64,000 nucleotides of DNA from Caballeronia mineralivorans PML1(12) (GCF_001028175.1 NZ_AEJF01000006.1:1-64000); one strand, 5' to 3'. Positions 38,681 to 48,600 are shown, counted from the stretch's first letter. Program-made: numbers and translations. Notes: generated from the letters alone by a model not told the origin.

Positions 38681-40090
38681 CTAAAAGAACAACCATCCGG
38701 TAATCAGGAACAAGGGCAACAAGACGACCGTCGACCAGCCGAGATACGCAAAGAATCCCGGCATCACGACGCCGCGCGATTCAGCGATCGCCTTGACCAT
38801 GAAGTTGGGCGCATTGCCGATATAGCTGTTCGCGCCCATGAACACGGCGCCCGCCGAGATGGCTGCGAGCGTGGAGGCGCCAGCCGTCATCAGCGTCGGG
38901 GCATCACCGCCGGCGAGGTTGAAAAACACGAGATAGGTCGGCGCATTGTCGAGAAACGACGACAACAAGCCGGTCGCCCAGAAGTACGCAATGTCGATCG
39001 GCTTGCCGCTTGAATCGGTCACCAGGTGCACGATGCCGGCGAACGCACCGTGCGCGCCGGCACGCAGGATCACGATCACCGGCGCGATAGTGATGAAGAT
39101 GGCGGCGAACAGCTTCGCGACTTCCTCAATGGGCGCCCAGTTGAATGCGTTGCCGGCGCGCGCGCTTTTCGGCGTCAGCAGCAGCGATAAAAGCGTCACC
39201 ACGACGAGCAATACATCGCGCACGACGTTCTGCAACGCGACGTGCGTACCGAATACATCGAACTCGATGCCCGGTTTCCACAAGCCGCTCATCAGCACCA
39301 GTGCGACAACCGCGGCGAGCAAAACGAAATTGATCTTGCCGTCGACGCTCAACGGCGTTTTCACCTCACTGCGTTGCACCACCTCTTCCTTCGTGTAGTA
39401 ATAGCGGTCGAGCGCGTAGAAAAGCGCCAGTAGAACAACGCAGATGAAGAGCGTGGGCACGGCGAGATGCACCGTGGTCCAGAAGAAACTCACGCCGTTC
39501 AGAAAGCCGAGGAACAGCGGCGGGTCCCCCAGCGGCGAAAGCGCGCCGCCGGCATTGGCCACAAGAAAAATAAAAAACACGACCCGATGCACGACGTGCT
39601 TGCAATGTTCATTGGCGCGCAGCAGCGGGCGAATCAACAGCATTGCCGCCCCCGTCGTTCCCATGATGCTGGCGAGCACCGTACCGAGCGCGAGCAGTCC
39701 CGTATTCAGGCGTGGAGATCCATGCAGGTCGCCATGCAGGCAGATGCCGCCCGCGACGGTGAACAACGCCGTGAGCAGGATGATGAACGGCACGTACTCT
39801 TCCAGCATGGCGTGCACAAAGGTCGCGAACGCGGCCTGCGTGCCAAAGCCCAGCGCAAAGGGCACGAGGAACACAAGCGCCCAGCCCGCCGATATCTTGC
39901 CGAAATGACTGTGCCAGGCATGTGGCGCGATCAGCGGAACAATCGCGATGGACAACAGAATGCCGGCGAACGGAAGCGCCCACAAAGGAGACAGCGTGGC
40001 GCCATCGAGCGTTGCCGCAGACGCGCTCAAAGGCAACGCGGCAAGCAACAGAGCTTGCCATAGTCGTCGGATCGTCACGGACATGTTCAT
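38681..40090 (-). CDS. NhaD-type Na+/H+ antiporter (ion transporter superfamily)
   Basis: The protein is 469 residues with about 11-12 membrane segments and a cleavable-looking N-terminal signal (to about 25). Characteristic segments are NAGGALSPLGDPPLFLGF, SSFLDNAPTYLVFFNLAGGD and GANSYIGNAPNFMVK, shared by NhaD antiporters and citrate-type carriers. It probably exchanges sodium or lithium for protons at the inner membrane. The start may also be ATG 40084. Confidence 0.88.
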   Translation of the reverse strand: MNMSVTIRRLWQALLLAALPLSASAATLDGATLSPLWALPFAGILLSIAIVPLIAPHAWHSHFGKISAGWALVFLVPFALGFGTQAAFATFVHAMLEEYVPFIILLTALFTVAGGICLHGDLHGSPRLNTGLLALGTVLASIMGTTGAAMLLIRPLLRANEHCKHVVHRVVFFIFLVANAGGALSPLGDPPLFLGFLNGVSFFWTTVHLAVPTLFICVVLLALFYALDRYYYTKEEVVQRSEVKTPLSVDGKINFVLLAAVVALVLMSGLWKPGIEFDVFGTHVALQNVVRDVLLVVVTLLSLLLTPKSARAGNAFNWAPIEEVAKLFAAIFITIAPVIVILRAGAHGAFAGIVHLVTDSSGKPIDIAYFWATGLLSSFLDNAPTYLVFFNLAGGDAPTLMTAGASTLAAISAGAVFMGANSYIGNAPNFMVKAIAESRGVVMPGFFAYLGWSTVVLLPLFLITGWLFF

Positions 40091-40284
40091 GCGCGATCAC
40101 AGCCGGTTGCAGTCGTAGCCGGAGCGAGCCGCCGTAGGCGTTGATCTATTGAGTTTCGGCGTGGGGCCGATGTATGCATGATGCTGTCCTCGTTGGCCTG
40201 CGCGTCGATCAAGGACTCGATTATAACGAGCGCTCCCGCTCCAATACCCTAGACCTAACGGCTAACGCGGGGCAGCATCGCCCT

Positions 40285-40305
40285 CAAAAAACCCTGCGCG
40301 GGTTA
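40285..40305 (-). terminator. Terminator overlapping the pncB stop codon
   Basis: On the minus strand AACCC and GGGTT pair around a GCGCA loop and are followed by six T. The stem begins in the last codons and stop of pncB. Confidence 0.55.
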
Positions 40306-41493
40306 TTGTTCTTCCACGGGCTTGGCGATGTCGAACACCTGGCGAAGATAGGCAAGATAAGCCTGGTCTTCGCACATGTTCTTGCCGGGGGAATCGGAGA
40401 GTTTGGCCACGGGCTGACCGTTGCAGCGAACCATCTTGATCACGATCTGCAGCGGCTGATAGCCAAGGTCATTGGTGAGGTTGGTGCCCACGCCGAAAGC
40501 GAGCTGACAGCGCCCGCGAAAACGTTCGTAGAGACGCAGGACCTTCGGAATATCGAGTGCGTCGGAGAACACGAGCACCTTGGTGCGCGGATCACAGCGG
40601 TTCTGCTCGTAATGACGGATCAGGCGCTCGCCCCAGTCGAATGGGTCGCCCGAGTCGTGACGGGCGCCGTCGAAGAGCTTGCAGAAGTACATATCGAAGT
40701 CGTTCAGGAACGCTTTCATGCCGTAGACGTCAGAGAGCGCGATACCCAGGTCGCCGCGATACTCCTTCGCCCACATCTCGAAGCCGTAGGTCTGCGAATC
40801 GCGCAGGCGCGGACCGAGCGCCTGGCAAGCCTGGAGGTATTCGTGCGCCATGGTACCGAGCGGACGCAACCCGTGCTTCATTGCGTAGTAGACGTTGCTC
40901 GTGCCCGTGAACTGATCGCCCAGGCCTTCCTTCAGCTTGAGGATGACCTCCTCGTGCCATTGCTTGGAGAAACGCCGGCGGGTGCCGTAATCGGCGATCT
41001 TGCAGTCCGAGACTTCAGGACGGCCGCCGAGCAACTGGATCTTGTCGCGCAAGCGGTCGCGGCCGGTATCGAAGGTCGGGTCGCGCTGCGTGTTACGGAA
41101 ATAGACCTCGTTGACGATCGCGAGAACCGGGATTTCGAACAGGATGGTATGCAGCCAGGGCCCGACAATATCAATGTCGATCTCACCGTTCTGCTTTGCC
41201 GACGGCTTGATCGTGATGGACTTCTCGTTGAGATGAAAGAGCGCGAGGAAGTCAATGAAATCGCTCTTGATGAAGCGCATCCGGCGAAGATATTCAAGCT
41301 CTTCTTCTTTGAAGCGCAGGTGGCAGAGCTGGCGTACTTCGTCGCGTATTTCATCTATATACGGCACGAGATCGACCCCCGGCGTACGGCACCGGAATTT
41401 GTATTCTGCGTGTGCCGCCGGGAAGTGATGCAGCACGACCTGCATCATCGTGAACTTGTAGAGATCGGTATCGAGCAGCGAATGGATAATCAT
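40303..41493 (-). CDS. pncB: Nicotinate phosphoribosyltransferase
   Basis: PncB makes nicotinate mononucleotide from nicotinate and PRPP in the NAD salvage pathway. ATG 41493 gives 396 residues starting [16 protein letters not shown]. Active-site segments include the TGTSNVYYA loop and [12 protein letters not shown]. The frame stays open to 41601, but that part is the 12-bp repeat leader and is not family-like. It is divergent from fdxA. Confidence 0.95.
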   Translation of the reverse strand: MIIHSLLDTDLYKFTMMQVVLHHFPAAHAEYKFRCRTPGVDLVPYIDEIRDEVRQLCHLRFKEEELEYLRRMRFIKSDFIDFLALFHLNEKSITIKPSAKQNGEIDIDIVGPWLHTILFEIPVLAIVNEVYFRNTQRDPTFDTGRDRLRDKIQLLGGRPEVSDCKIADYGTRRRFSKQWHEEVILKLKEGLGDQFTGTSNVYYAMKHGLRPLGTMAHEYLQACQALGPRLRDSQTYGFEMWAKEYRGDLGIALSDVYGMKAFLNDFDMYFCKLFDGARHDSGDPFDWGERLIRHYEQNRCDPRTKVLVFSDALDIPKVLRLYERFRGRCQLAFGVGTNLTNDLGYQPLQIVIKMVRCNGQPVAKLSDSPGKNMCEDQAYLAYLRQVFDIAKPVEEQ

Positions 41494-41908
41494 GGTTCCA
41501 GACGAACGGCTAGGAAAGCGGGCAGAGCCGCGGGTAGAACCGCGGGCAAAACCACGGGTAGGAACGCAAACGGACCCGGCACGCCCCGACGCACTGAACA
41601 CTTCGCCCCCGGCGGCCTCCAGTGCATGTTACCCGAAGTGTTCGCCCGGAGCGCCGCCCCACCCGGGCGTTGCAAGCCGCACAGGGGTCGTGCGGCAGCC
41701 CATAACCAAATCACTAAACGATATAAGGCCTTCTGGATGAGGGTCGCGCTCGAATATACCGGTACGCTACAATATCGTTTTTGGCGCGCAGATTGTGCAC
41801 AGCCGGGCTATCCAGCCCCGGATAGCGACTCTTGGTTCTCTGGTTGAACCTGAGGTCCATGTCGCCGCCCTCGCCGCCGCCCCACGAATTCCGTATGCAG
41901 GAGCCTGA
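41494..41908. other. Divergent intergenic region pncB / fdxA
   Basis: These 415 bases hold 12-bp repeats near the pncB end and a TACAAT (41768-41773) that could be the fdxA -10. No good -35 matches it. I see no further gene. Confidence 0.5.
41518..41565. repeat. Four 12-bp tandem repeats in the pncB leader
   Basis: Units GCGGGCAGAGCC, GCGGGTAGAACC, GCGGGCAAAACC and ACGGGTAGGAAC follow each other exactly, 25 bases upstream of the pncB ATG. A weaker fifth unit may lie at 41506-41517. Confidence 0.8.
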
Positions 41909-42232
41909 ATGACTCACGTTGTGACCGAAAGCTGCATCAAGTGCCGCTATACCGATTGCGTGGACGTGTGCCCGGTGGATTGCTTCCGCGAAGGTCCCAA
42001 TTTCCTCTCGATCGATCCCGACGAGTGCATCGATTGCGCCGTTTGCGTGGCTGAATGCCCGGTCAACGCAATCTATGCGGAAGAAGATGTACCCGGCGAT
42101 CAACAGCACTTCATCGAATTGAACGCCGAACTTTCACGCGGCTGGCCGAGCATCACCAAGACCAAGGCGCCGTTGCCCGAAGCTGACGAGTTCAAGGACG
42201 TTAAAGAGAAGCTCGAACTGCTGGAGCGTTGA
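41909..42232 (+). CDS. fdxA: Seven-iron ferredoxin FdxA
   Basis: The protein is 107 residues with two Fe-S sites. The first ligands are Cys9, Cys17 and Cys50 for the 3Fe-4S cluster. The 4Fe-4S ligands are Cys21, Cys40, Cys43 and Cys46. The motifs [17 protein letters not shown] and [12 protein letters not shown] match the Azotobacter FdI family. It is a soluble low-potential electron carrier of unknown partner. A GGAG ribosome site precedes the ATG. Confidence 0.95.
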   Translation: MTHVVTESCIKCRYTDCVDVCPVDCFREGPNFLSIDPDECIDCAVCVAECPVNAIYAEEDVPGDQQHFIELNAELSRGWPSITKTKAPLPEADEFKDVKEKLELLER

Positions 42233-42311
42233 TCTGGATGGCGCACGTCGTCGCATCCTTCGAAACCGATCATTCGTTTGTGACTTTTTGAATCGGGATG
42301 ATCTGAGGGTG

Positions 42312-42340
42312 TTGACAGGCTAGATTACCCTCCATATAAT
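42312..42340 (+). promoter_or_regulatory. Consensus sigma-70 promoter of tRNA-Asn
   Basis: TTGACA (42312-42317) and TATAAT (42335-42340) both match consensus exactly with the ideal 17-base spacing. The tRNA begins 23 bases after the -10. Confidence 0.92.
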
Positions 42341-42362
42341 TTCATTTCTCTGCTGCAGATGT

Positions 42363-42438
42363 TCCTCGATAGCTCAGTTGGTAGAGCGCCGGACTGTTAA
42401 TCCGTAGGTCCCTGGTTCGAGCCCAGGTCGAGGAGCCA
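42363..42438 (+). tRNA. tRNA-Asn (anticodon GUU)
   Basis: A 76-base cloverleaf has acceptor stem TCCTCGA/TCGAGGA, discriminator G and an encoded CCA. The D arm is GCTC..GAGC, the anticodon loop is CTGTTAA with anticodon GTT, and the T loop is GTTCGAG. Confidence 0.97.
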
Positions 42439-42455
42439 AAAAGATTTCAGCTCAA

Positions 42456-42483
42456 AAAGCCCAATCGAAAGATTGGGCTTTTT
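42456..42483 (+). terminator. Terminator after tRNA-Asn
   Basis: An 11-bp stem AAAGCCCAATC/GATTGGGCTTT with a GAAA tetraloop is followed by T, 18 bases after the tRNA. Confidence 0.92.
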
Positions 42484-42789
42484 GCATTGTGGGTCTTCAA
42501 ATCAGGTTACCAAACAAAAACATGCAAACACCTGCTGATCTTCGGCGCCGTGTTTCTGCGAGATTTCGATGACACGCGCCGAAGGGTCGCGCAACTCTAT
42601 CCATCTTTTTATCGTCCTCCAATCAAGCGAGGGCATTTGAGACGAGCTACCCCTCACGCCTCTCGACCCGTTTTTTGATGGACTACTAACGATACTGTAC
42701 AACCCAAACGTTCCGCGAATGCGCGGCCAAAAGCGCCTGCAATCACCCCACTCCGAAGCAGCTATCGTCCCACCCGGCCATTCCCCGAT
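42484..42789. other. Gene-poor stretch between tRNA-Asn and vapBC
   Basis: This 306-base stretch is richer in A/T than its surroundings. Two opposed short frames (42487-42678 plus, 42502-42702 minus) overlap with no ribosome site or family match. It could be the remnant of an integrated element next to the tRNA. Confidence 0.5.
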
Positions 42790-42812
42790 GATATATACTT
42801 TTGCTACATATC
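42790..42812. promoter_or_regulatory. Probable VapB operator
   Basis: An inverted repeat GATATAT (42790-42796) and ACATATC (42806-42812) lies 17 bases before the vapB start, in an A/T-rich segment that should contain the promoter. Autoregulatory vapBC operators usually look like this. It is not proven here. Confidence 0.5.
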
Positions 42813-42828
42813 AATTCGTGAGGTGCTG

Positions 42829-43071
42829 ATGGACACTGCCAAGGTTTTTTGGTCCGGCCGATCCCAGGCGGTGCGCCTGCCGAAGGCATTCCGGCTGGAT
42901 GCGGACGAAGTGCGCGTTCGCCGTCATGGCCGCGCCATTATTCTTGAGCCGATCGCGAGCGACTGGGCATGGCTGGATTCGGTTGTCGGCCCGCTCGATG
43001 ACGACTTCGTCCAAGCTACACGCGAGGAGTTGGCGCAACAGGATCGTCCGAATCTGGACGTTTTTAAGTGA
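42829..43071 (+). CDS. vapB: Antitoxin VapB (AbrB/VagC type)
   Basis: The protein is 80 residues from ATG 42829, which has GAGG six bases upstream; an in-frame GTG at 42823 is less likely. The N-terminal SpoVT/AbrB domain has SGRSQAVRLPKAFRL. The C-terminal tail QDRPNLDVF is the usual toxin-binding end. It should neutralise VapC and repress its own operon. It overlaps vapC by 4 bases. Confidence 0.9.
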   Translation: MDTAKVFWSGRSQAVRLPKAFRLDADEVRVRRHGRAIILEPIASDWAWLDSVVGPLDDDFVQATREELAQQDRPNLDVFK

Positions 43072-43460
43072 ATTATTTGCTCGACACGAATGCCGTTATT
43101 GCCTTGATGAAGGGACATACCGGTTTTTTGACGCGGCTGCGCCAGCACCAGCCGCGGGATTTCGCCATCCCGTCGATCGTCGCTCACGAACTCCATTTTG
43201 GCGCTTACAAGAGCGGGCATGCAGCCGGCAATCTCAGGCGTGTGGAAGCGCTGCAATTTGAAATTCTCGACTTCGATCCGGAAGACGCTCGCCACGCGGG
43301 CGAGGTGCGCGCACAGCTCGCTTTAGCGGGAACGCCGATCGGCCCGTACGACGCTTTGATTGCAGGGCAGGCACTAGCGAGATCGCTCACGCTCGTGACT
43401 CACAACATGCGCGAGTTTCAACGCGTGGTCGGCCTAAGCATCGAGGACTGGGAAAGCTAA
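43068..43460 (+). CDS. vapC: Toxin VapC (PIN-domain ribonuclease)
   Basis: The protein is 130 residues starting at GTG, overlapping the vapB stop (GTGA). PIN acidic residues are Asp6 (LLDTNAVIALMK), Glu41 (VAHELHFG) and Asp95 (GPYDALIAG). The later segment is LTLVTHNMREF. VapC toxins cleave tRNA or rRNA. This pair, beside a tRNA gene and followed by a 195-base gap, is probably mobile or accessory. Confidence 0.92.
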   Translation: MNYLLDTNAVIALMKGHTGFLTRLRQHQPRDFAIPSIVAHELHFGAYKSGHAAGNLRRVEALQFEILDFDPEDARHAGEVRAQLALAGTPIGPYDALIAGQALARSLTLVTHNMREFQRVVGLSIEDWES

Positions 43461-43581
43461 TAGCTGCGTACGCTTCTGCATGAGCGAGCGTCGCCAGACC
43501 GTGGCGCAGAGCAAAGCCGCGAGATCGCACCCCGAGCCCAGCCAGATCCGCCACTTGCCAACATCCGGCAAATCTTTAAAA

Positions 43582-43608
43582 TTGATAGTCGTCAGACAAC
43601 GGTATAAT
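43582..43608 (+). promoter_or_regulatory. Promoter of the FadR-type regulator with operator in its spacer
   Basis: TTGATA (43582-43587) and TATAAT (43603-43608) are 15 bases apart. The spacer contains GTCGTC-A-GACAAC (43588-43600), one mismatch from a palindrome, with the TCAGACAA core also found twice upstream of the transporter gene. Binding here would block the regulator's own promoter. Confidence 0.6.
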
Positions 43609-43655
43609 CTCCACTCCATGACATCGCCAAACGGCTGACCCAAGGAGCGTTTCTG

Positions 43656-44399
43656 ATGGGCGAATCCCTCACATCCGTCGTGACACCCCGACGCGCCCGT
43701 AATCTGGCGGAGAGCGTGTTCGACTACGTGATCGAGCAGATCGAATCCGCCGCGCTGAAGCCGGGCGACAAGTTGCCGACCGAAGCGAAGCTCATGTTGA
43801 CGCTCGGCGTGAGCCGCACCGTCGTACGCGAAGGCATCTCGCGGCTGCAGGCCAACGAGGTTATCGAAACCCGTCATGGCATTGGCAGCTTCGTGCTGGA
43901 GCCGCGCCGCGAAAAGCTGGGTATCGACATGGTGCCCGCCACCACGCTGCGCGACGTGTTGTCGGTGCTCGAACTGCGCATCAGCCTCGAAACGGAATGC
44001 GCCGGGCTCGCCGCGCAACGCGCGCAGCCGGAAGATCTCGTGCGCATGCGCGCAGCGCTCGACGCGATAGAAGCGACCAGCCGCAACGGCAGCGACAGCG
44101 TCGCGGCCGATCTCCAGTTCCACATCGCGCTCGCACGGGCGACCGGAAACCGCTATTTCGTCGATATCCTGACCCAGATGGGCACAGCGCTGATTCCGCG
44201 CAACCGCATCGATTCGGCGGGCATCGCAAAAGCCGACCCGAAAGCGTACGTCTCGCTCGTCAACCAGGAACACGAAAGCATTCTCGAAGCGATTACGCGA
44301 CGCGACGCCGAAAGTGCACGCGCCGCCATGCGCATGCATTTATCGAATAGCCGGGAACGGTTGCGCCGCGCGAACCAGTCGAGCGAAGCGAACGGCTGA
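43656..44399 (+). CDS. FadR-subfamily GntR regulator of the glucarate genes
   Basis: The protein is 247 residues. The winged-helix domain (about 10-78) has KLPTEAKLMLTLGVSRTVVREGISRL. The all-helical FCD effector domain (about 95-235) has LRISLETECAGLAA, the metal/ligand-type FHIALARATGN and VNQEHESILEAI. An operator candidate lies in its own promoter and two more lie before the transporter. From position it most likely responds to glucarate, galactarate or a breakdown product and represses this cluster. Confidence 0.88.
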   Translation: MGESLTSVVTPRRARNLAESVFDYVIEQIESAALKPGDKLPTEAKLMLTLGVSRTVVREGISRLQANEVIETRHGIGSFVLEPRREKLGIDMVPATTLRDVLSVLELRISLETECAGLAAQRAQPEDLVRMRAALDAIEATSRNGSDSVAADLQFHIALARATGNRYFVDILTQMGTALIPRNRIDSAGIAKADPKAYVSLVNQEHESILEAITRRDAESARAAMRMHLSNSRERLRRANQSSEANG

Positions 44400-44565
44400 A
44401 AACGCCCTCGCCTTCGCGGCTGCTCTATAGCCGCCGCTCACGGGTTCACTGGCTGCGTTGGCGTGCCCCCACGGGATACCAAATGCACGGGCATCGCGCG
44501 CCGGGCACCCGCAGCCACGTTGGCAGGCCCGAGTTCGCCCTAATTTTCCGCGATTACGATTTTTA

Positions 44566-44573
44566 TTGTCTGA
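44566..44573. promoter_or_regulatory. Operator candidate TTGTCTGA (upstream copy)
   Basis: Same core as the site in the regulator promoter, in reverse orientation, within TTGTCTGACA. It lies 137 bases before the second copy. Confidence 0.45.
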
Positions 44574-44702
44574 CATCGTACTTTCATAAGTATTATTCTT
44601 CGTGCAAAACATTATCGATGACCGCCTTTCTTCTTGCAAGCACTGACCTGATTCGGGGTTAACACCCATTCTAGCGATCTTCGAACAGATCGTAGAATGT
44701 CA

Positions 44703-44710
44703 TCAGACAA
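44703..44710. promoter_or_regulatory. Operator candidate TCAGACAA (downstream copy)
   Basis: The core is in the same orientation as in the regulator promoter, within TCATCAGACAACG, and just after a possible -10 TAGAAT. Confidence 0.5.
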
Positions 44711-44839
44711 CGTATCACGCGCTGGAAATTGCAAACTTGCTCGCCGTCGTCCAGCCGCGCGACGGTGATCGCCAGCAGTCGCATCGACAGTTCGGGGACG
44801 GACCGGGCCACCAATCAGGCCACCATTCGGAGAGGACTT

Positions 44840-46177
44840 TTGACACCCGATTTCGCTCCATCGACGTATGACGCGCTGGAATCAGCCGCGTCGAAAGTGA
44901 AGCGCCACGTGCTGCCGCTGTTCCTGATCATGTTCATCGCGAACTACATCGACCGGGTGAACATCGGCTTCGTCAATACGCATATGCAGACGGACCTGGG
45001 TATCGGCGCGGCGGCTTATGGGCTGGGAAGCGGCTTGTTCTTCGTCGGCTACGCGCTTTTCGAAGTGCCGTCAAATGTGCTGATGGCACGCTTCGGCGCG
45101 CGGGCGTGGCTCACGCGCATCATGTTCACCTGGGGCCTGGTTGCGGGCGCGATGGCGTTCACCTGGAACGATACGTCGTTCTACGTCATGCGGTTCCTGC
45201 TGGGCGTAGCTGAAGCCGGGTTTTTCCCGGGCGTGGTGTATTACTTCACGCAATGGCTGCCGCAAAAGGAGCGCGGCAAGGCAGTCGCGATCTTCCTGGG
45301 CGGATCGGCCCTGGCGTCGGTACTGTCGGGTCCGGTGTCGGGCGCCCTGCTGTCGATACGCGGCTTCGGCCTGCATGGCTGGCAATGGATGTTCTTGATC
45401 GAAGGCCTGTTTTCGATCGCGCTGTGCGGCGTGAGCTGGTTCATGCTCAAGTCGCATCCCCGCGATGCCAAATGGCTCACGGCACAGGAACAACACGCGC
45501 TTGGCGCCGCCATTGCCACCGAACAAGCCGAGCGCGAAGCCGCCGGCAACGCGCATCTGCCCATCGCCAAACTGTTGAAAGATCCGCAGATCGTGCTGTT
45601 CTGCCTGCTGTATTTCGCGATCCAGCTGACTATATATGCCGCCACGTTCTGGCTGCCGACGATCATTCGAAAGATGGGCGGCCTGAGCGATTTCCAGGTC
45701 GGCCTCTATAACGCCGTGCCGTGGCTGATCGCCATGTTCGCGATGTACTGCTTCGCGGTGTTGTCGGCGAAATGGCGCTTCCAGCAGGCCTGGCTCGCGC
45801 TCGCGCTGATCATTGCGGCCTGCGGACTGTTTGCATCGACATCGGCTAATCCGGTCTTTTCGTTCGTCGCTATCTGCTTTTCGGCGATCGGCTTTAAAGC
45901 AGCAGCCTCGCTATTCTGGCCGCTGCCGCAGGGATACCTCGATGTACGCGTCGCGGCCGGCGTGATCGCGCTGATCAACTCTGTCGGCAACCTGGGCGGC
46001 TTTTTCGCGCCTGCGGCGTTCGGTTATCTACAGCAACACACGGGTTCGATCTCGGGCGGTCTTTATGGGCTGGGGATCGCGTCGATCATAGCGGCCGTCG
46101 CCGCGTTCTTCGCGAAAGACCGGCTGATCGGCCGACCCGAACACGCCGTCGAGCCGAGCCCAACACGCGCCGTGTAA
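44840..46177 (+). CDS. MFS transporter, probably glucarate/galactarate uptake
   Basis: I use TTG 44840 because GGAGAGG lies five bases upstream; the product has 445 residues. TTG 44729 would give 482. It has 12 membrane segments. The sugar-acid/anion:cation symporter family shows as [13 protein letters not shown] near the first helix, [17 protein letters not shown] and [10 protein letters not shown]. Followed by gudD and kdgD, so the substrate is most likely D-glucarate or galactarate. The two-gene downstream pathway supports uptake. Confidence 0.88.
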   Translation: MTPDFAPSTYDALESAASKVKRHVLPLFLIMFIANYIDRVNIGFVNTHMQTDLGIGAAAYGLGSGLFFVGYALFEVPSNVLMARFGARAWLTRIMFTWGLVAGAMAFTWNDTSFYVMRFLLGVAEAGFFPGVVYYFTQWLPQKERGKAVAIFLGGSALASVLSGPVSGALLSIRGFGLHGWQWMFLIEGLFSIALCGVSWFMLKSHPRDAKWLTAQEQHALGAAIATEQAEREAAGNAHLPIAKLLKDPQIVLFCLLYFAIQLTIYAATFWLPTIIRKMGGLSDFQVGLYNAVPWLIAMFAMYCFAVLSAKWRFQQAWLALALIIAACGLFASTSANPVFSFVAICFSAIGFKAAASLFWPLPQGYLDVRVAAGVIALINSVGNLGGFFAPAAFGYLQQHTGSISGGLYGLGIASIIAAVAAFFAKDRLIGRPEHAVEPSPTRAV

Positions 46178-46233
46178 GCGAGGCCGCCTCACGCCATGCG
46201 CACCGACCCAATCAACTCACACTGACCACGTCC

Positions 46234-47583
46234 ATGTCCACGAACTCAAGCGTTTCAAACGCCACGCCCACCGTCACTGAACTGCGCGTGATCCCGGTTG
46301 CCGGCCGCGACAGCATGTTGCTGAACCTGAGTGGCGCGCACGGACCGTTCTTCACGCGCAACATCGTGATCCTGCGTGACAGCGCGGGCCACACCGGCGT
46401 AGGCGAAGTGCCGGGCGGCGAGAGCATCCGCAAGACCATCGACGATGCACGTGCGCTCGTGGTCGGCCAGTCGATTGGCAATCTGCACGCCGTACTCAAC
46501 GCCACGCGCAAGCAATTCGCCGATCGCGATGCAGGCGGGCGCGGCACGCAGACTTTCGACCTGCGCACGACCATCCACGCCGTGACGGCGCTCGAAGCCG
46601 CGTTGCTCGATCTGCTCGGCCAGCATCTGGGCGTGCCGGTCGCGGCGCTGCTCGGCGAAGGCCAGCAGCGTGACGAAGTAGAAATGCTGGGCTACCTGTT
46701 TTATATCGGCGATAAAAACAAAACCGACCTGCCCTATTCTTCCGGCACGGATGCAACCGATGACTGGACCCGCCTGCGCCACGAAGAAGCGATGACGCCC
46801 GAAGCCGTCGTCCGGTTGGCGGAAGCAGCCCACGCGCGCTACGGCTTCAACGACTTCAAACTCAAAGGTGGCGTGCTCTCGGGCGACGCAGAAATCGAAG
46901 CGGTCACCGCACTAGCCGAACGCTTCCCCAAAGCCCGCGTGACACTCGACCCGAACGGCGCGTGGTCGCTGTCCGAAGCCGTGCGCCTGTGTCGCGACCA
47001 GCACCATGTGCTCGCCTACGCCGAAGACCCGTGCGGCGCTGAAAACGGCTATTCCGGCCGCGAGGTCATGGCTGAATTTCGCCGCGCCACGGGCCTGCCG
47101 ACCGCCACCAATATGATCGCGACCGACTGGCGCCAGATGGGCCACGCGATCCAGTTGCAATCGGTGGATATTCCCCTCGCTGATCCACATTTCTGGACCA
47201 TGCAGGGCTCGGTGCGCGTGGCGCAGATGTGCAACGAGTGGGGCCTGACGTGGGGTTCGCACTCGAACAATCACTTCGATATTTCGCTCGCCATGTTCAC
47301 GCACGTCGCGGCGGCGGCGCCCGGCAAGATTACCGCGATCGACACCCACTGGATCTGGCAGGACGGCCAGCGTCTGACGCGCGAGCCGCTGCAGATCGTT
47401 GGCGGCAAGGTGAAGGTGCCGGCGCGGCCGGGACTGGGCGTGGATATCGATATGGACGAACTCGAGAAAGCCCACGCGCTGTACCAGCAACACGGCCTCG
47501 GTGCCCGCGACGACGCCATCGCGATGCAGTACCTGATTGCGAACTGGACCTTTGACAACAAGCGCCCGTGCCTCGTGCGCTGA
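46234..47583 (+). CDS. gudD: Glucarate dehydratase GudD
   Basis: GudD dehydrates D-glucarate (and L-idarate) to 5-dehydro-4-deoxyglucarate. The 449-residue enolase-superfamily enzyme has the catalytic Lys in DFKLKGGVL (about 207-215). The metal-ligand strands include [10 protein letters not shown] and YAEDPCG. The catalytic His lies in [12 protein letters not shown] (about 345). Length is standard. It is the second gene after the transporter. Confidence 0.95.
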   Translation: MSTNSSVSNATPTVTELRVIPVAGRDSMLLNLSGAHGPFFTRNIVILRDSAGHTGVGEVPGGESIRKTIDDARALVVGQSIGNLHAVLNATRKQFADRDAGGRGTQTFDLRTTIHAVTALEAALLDLLGQHLGVPVAALLGEGQQRDEVEMLGYLFYIGDKNKTDLPYSSGTDATDDWTRLRHEEAMTPEAVVRLAEAAHARYGFNDFKLKGGVLSGDAEIEAVTALAERFPKARVTLDPNGAWSLSEAVRLCRDQHHVLAYAEDPCGAENGYSGREVMAEFRRATGLPTATNMIATDWRQMGHAIQLQSVDIPLADPHFWTMQGSVRVAQMCNEWGLTWGSHSNNHFDISLAMFTHVAAAAPGKITAIDTHWIWQDGQRLTREPLQIVGGKVKVPARPGLGVDIDMDELEKAHALYQQHGLGARDDAIAMQYLIANWTFDNKRPCLVR

Positions 47584-47648
47584 TTTTCTCAACGGCTCAA
47601 TCAACGACTTAATCAACGGCTTATTCAAAAACCAATTCACGACCGAAC

Positions 47649-48566
47649 ATGACGACACCTCAAGAACTCAAGCAAATCGTTTCCGAAGGGCTGCTGTCCT
47701 TTCCGCTGACCGACTTCGACGAGCAAGGCGACTTCCGCGCCGATACCTACGCCGAACGTCTGGAGTGGCTCGCGCCCTATGGCGCGACGGCATTGTTCGC
47801 GGCCGGCGGCACGGGCGAGTTCTTCTCGCTCACGCATAGCGAATATTCCAACGTCATCCGCACGGCGACAGAAACCTGCAAGGGCAAGGTGCCGATTCTC
47901 GCCGGTGCAGGTGGCGCGACGCGGGTTGCGATTGCTTATGCGCAGGAAGCCGAACGGCTTGGCGCGAACGGCATTCTACTGATGCCGCATTACCTGACCG
48001 AAGCCAGTCAGGAAGGGATTGCAGCGCACGTCGAACAGGTGTGCAAGGCGGTGAAGAATATCGGCGTGATCGTGTATAACCGCGCCAATTCGAAGCTCAA
48101 CGCCGACATGCTCGAACGGCTCGCCGACTCCTGCCCGAATCTGATCGGCTTCAAGGACGGCGTGGGCGAGATTGAAAACATGGTGACGATCCGTCGCCGG
48201 CTGGGCGACCGGTTCTCGTACCTTGGCGGTTTGCCGACGGCTGAGGTTTATGCGGAAGCGTATAAGGCGCTGGGCGTACCGGTGTATTCATCGGCGGTGT
48301 TCAACTTCATCCCGAAGACCGCGATGGAGTTTTATCGCGCGGTGGCATCGCAAGATCACGTCACGACCGGCCGTCTGCTCGATGAGTTCTTCATGCCGTA
48401 TCTGGCGATTCGCAACCGCCGTGCGGGTTATGCGGTGAGTATCGTGAAGGCGGGCGCGAAGCTGATCGGCCGTAGTGCGGGACCGGTGCGCGCGCCGCTG
48501 ACGGATCTGACCGAAGATGAAATGGCGCAACTCGACGTGCTGATCAAGAAGCTCGGAGCGCAGTAA
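47649..48566 (+). CDS. kdgD: 5-dehydro-4-deoxyglucarate dehydratase KdgD
   Basis: KdgD converts the GudD product to 2,5-dioxopentanoate with loss of water and CO2. The 305-residue DHDPS-type aldolase has [13 protein letters not shown] near 60, the Schiff-base Lys in [10 protein letters not shown] (about 184) and YNRANSKL (about 140). The following enzyme, ketoglutarate semialdehyde dehydrogenase, is not in this cluster. Confidence 0.95.
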   Translation: MTTPQELKQIVSEGLLSFPLTDFDEQGDFRADTYAERLEWLAPYGATALFAAGGTGEFFSLTHSEYSNVIRTATETCKGKVPILAGAGGATRVAIAYAQEAERLGANGILLMPHYLTEASQEGIAAHVEQVCKAVKNIGVIVYNRANSKLNADMLERLADSCPNLIGFKDGVGEIENMVTIRRRLGDRFSYLGGLPTAEVYAEAYKALGVPVYSSAVFNFIPKTAMEFYRAVASQDHVTTGRLLDEFFMPYLAIRNRRAGYAVSIVKAGAKLIGRSAGPVRAPLTDLTEDEMAQLDVLIKKLGAQ

Positions 48567-48600
48567 AGTCGCACGCAGCTAAAAAGTCGCGCGCAGCTAA

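Larger units (their letters stand above)
44400..44839. other. Intergenic region before the transporter, with two operator copies
   Basis: About 440 bases contain no convincing gene. They hold TTGTCTGA at 44566-44573 and its complement TCAGACAA at 44703-44710. The frame of the transporter is open from TTG 44729, so the translated part may begin there, but the best ribosome site is at 44829. A TAGAAT (44693-44698) could be a -10. Confidence 0.55.

Noticed and set aside
40174..41847. 557-codon plus-strand frame opposite pncB
   Set aside because: Antisense shadow; pncB motifs are clear on the minus strand.
42487..42702. Opposed short frames after tRNA-Asn
   Set aside because: No ribosome site, no recognised family, and they overlap each other. 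Listed only as a gene-poor stretch.
44340..44669. 109-codon minus-strand frame upstream of the glucarate transporter
   Set aside because: It crosses the regulator's 3' end and the upstream operator copy (44566-44573) and has no family pattern.
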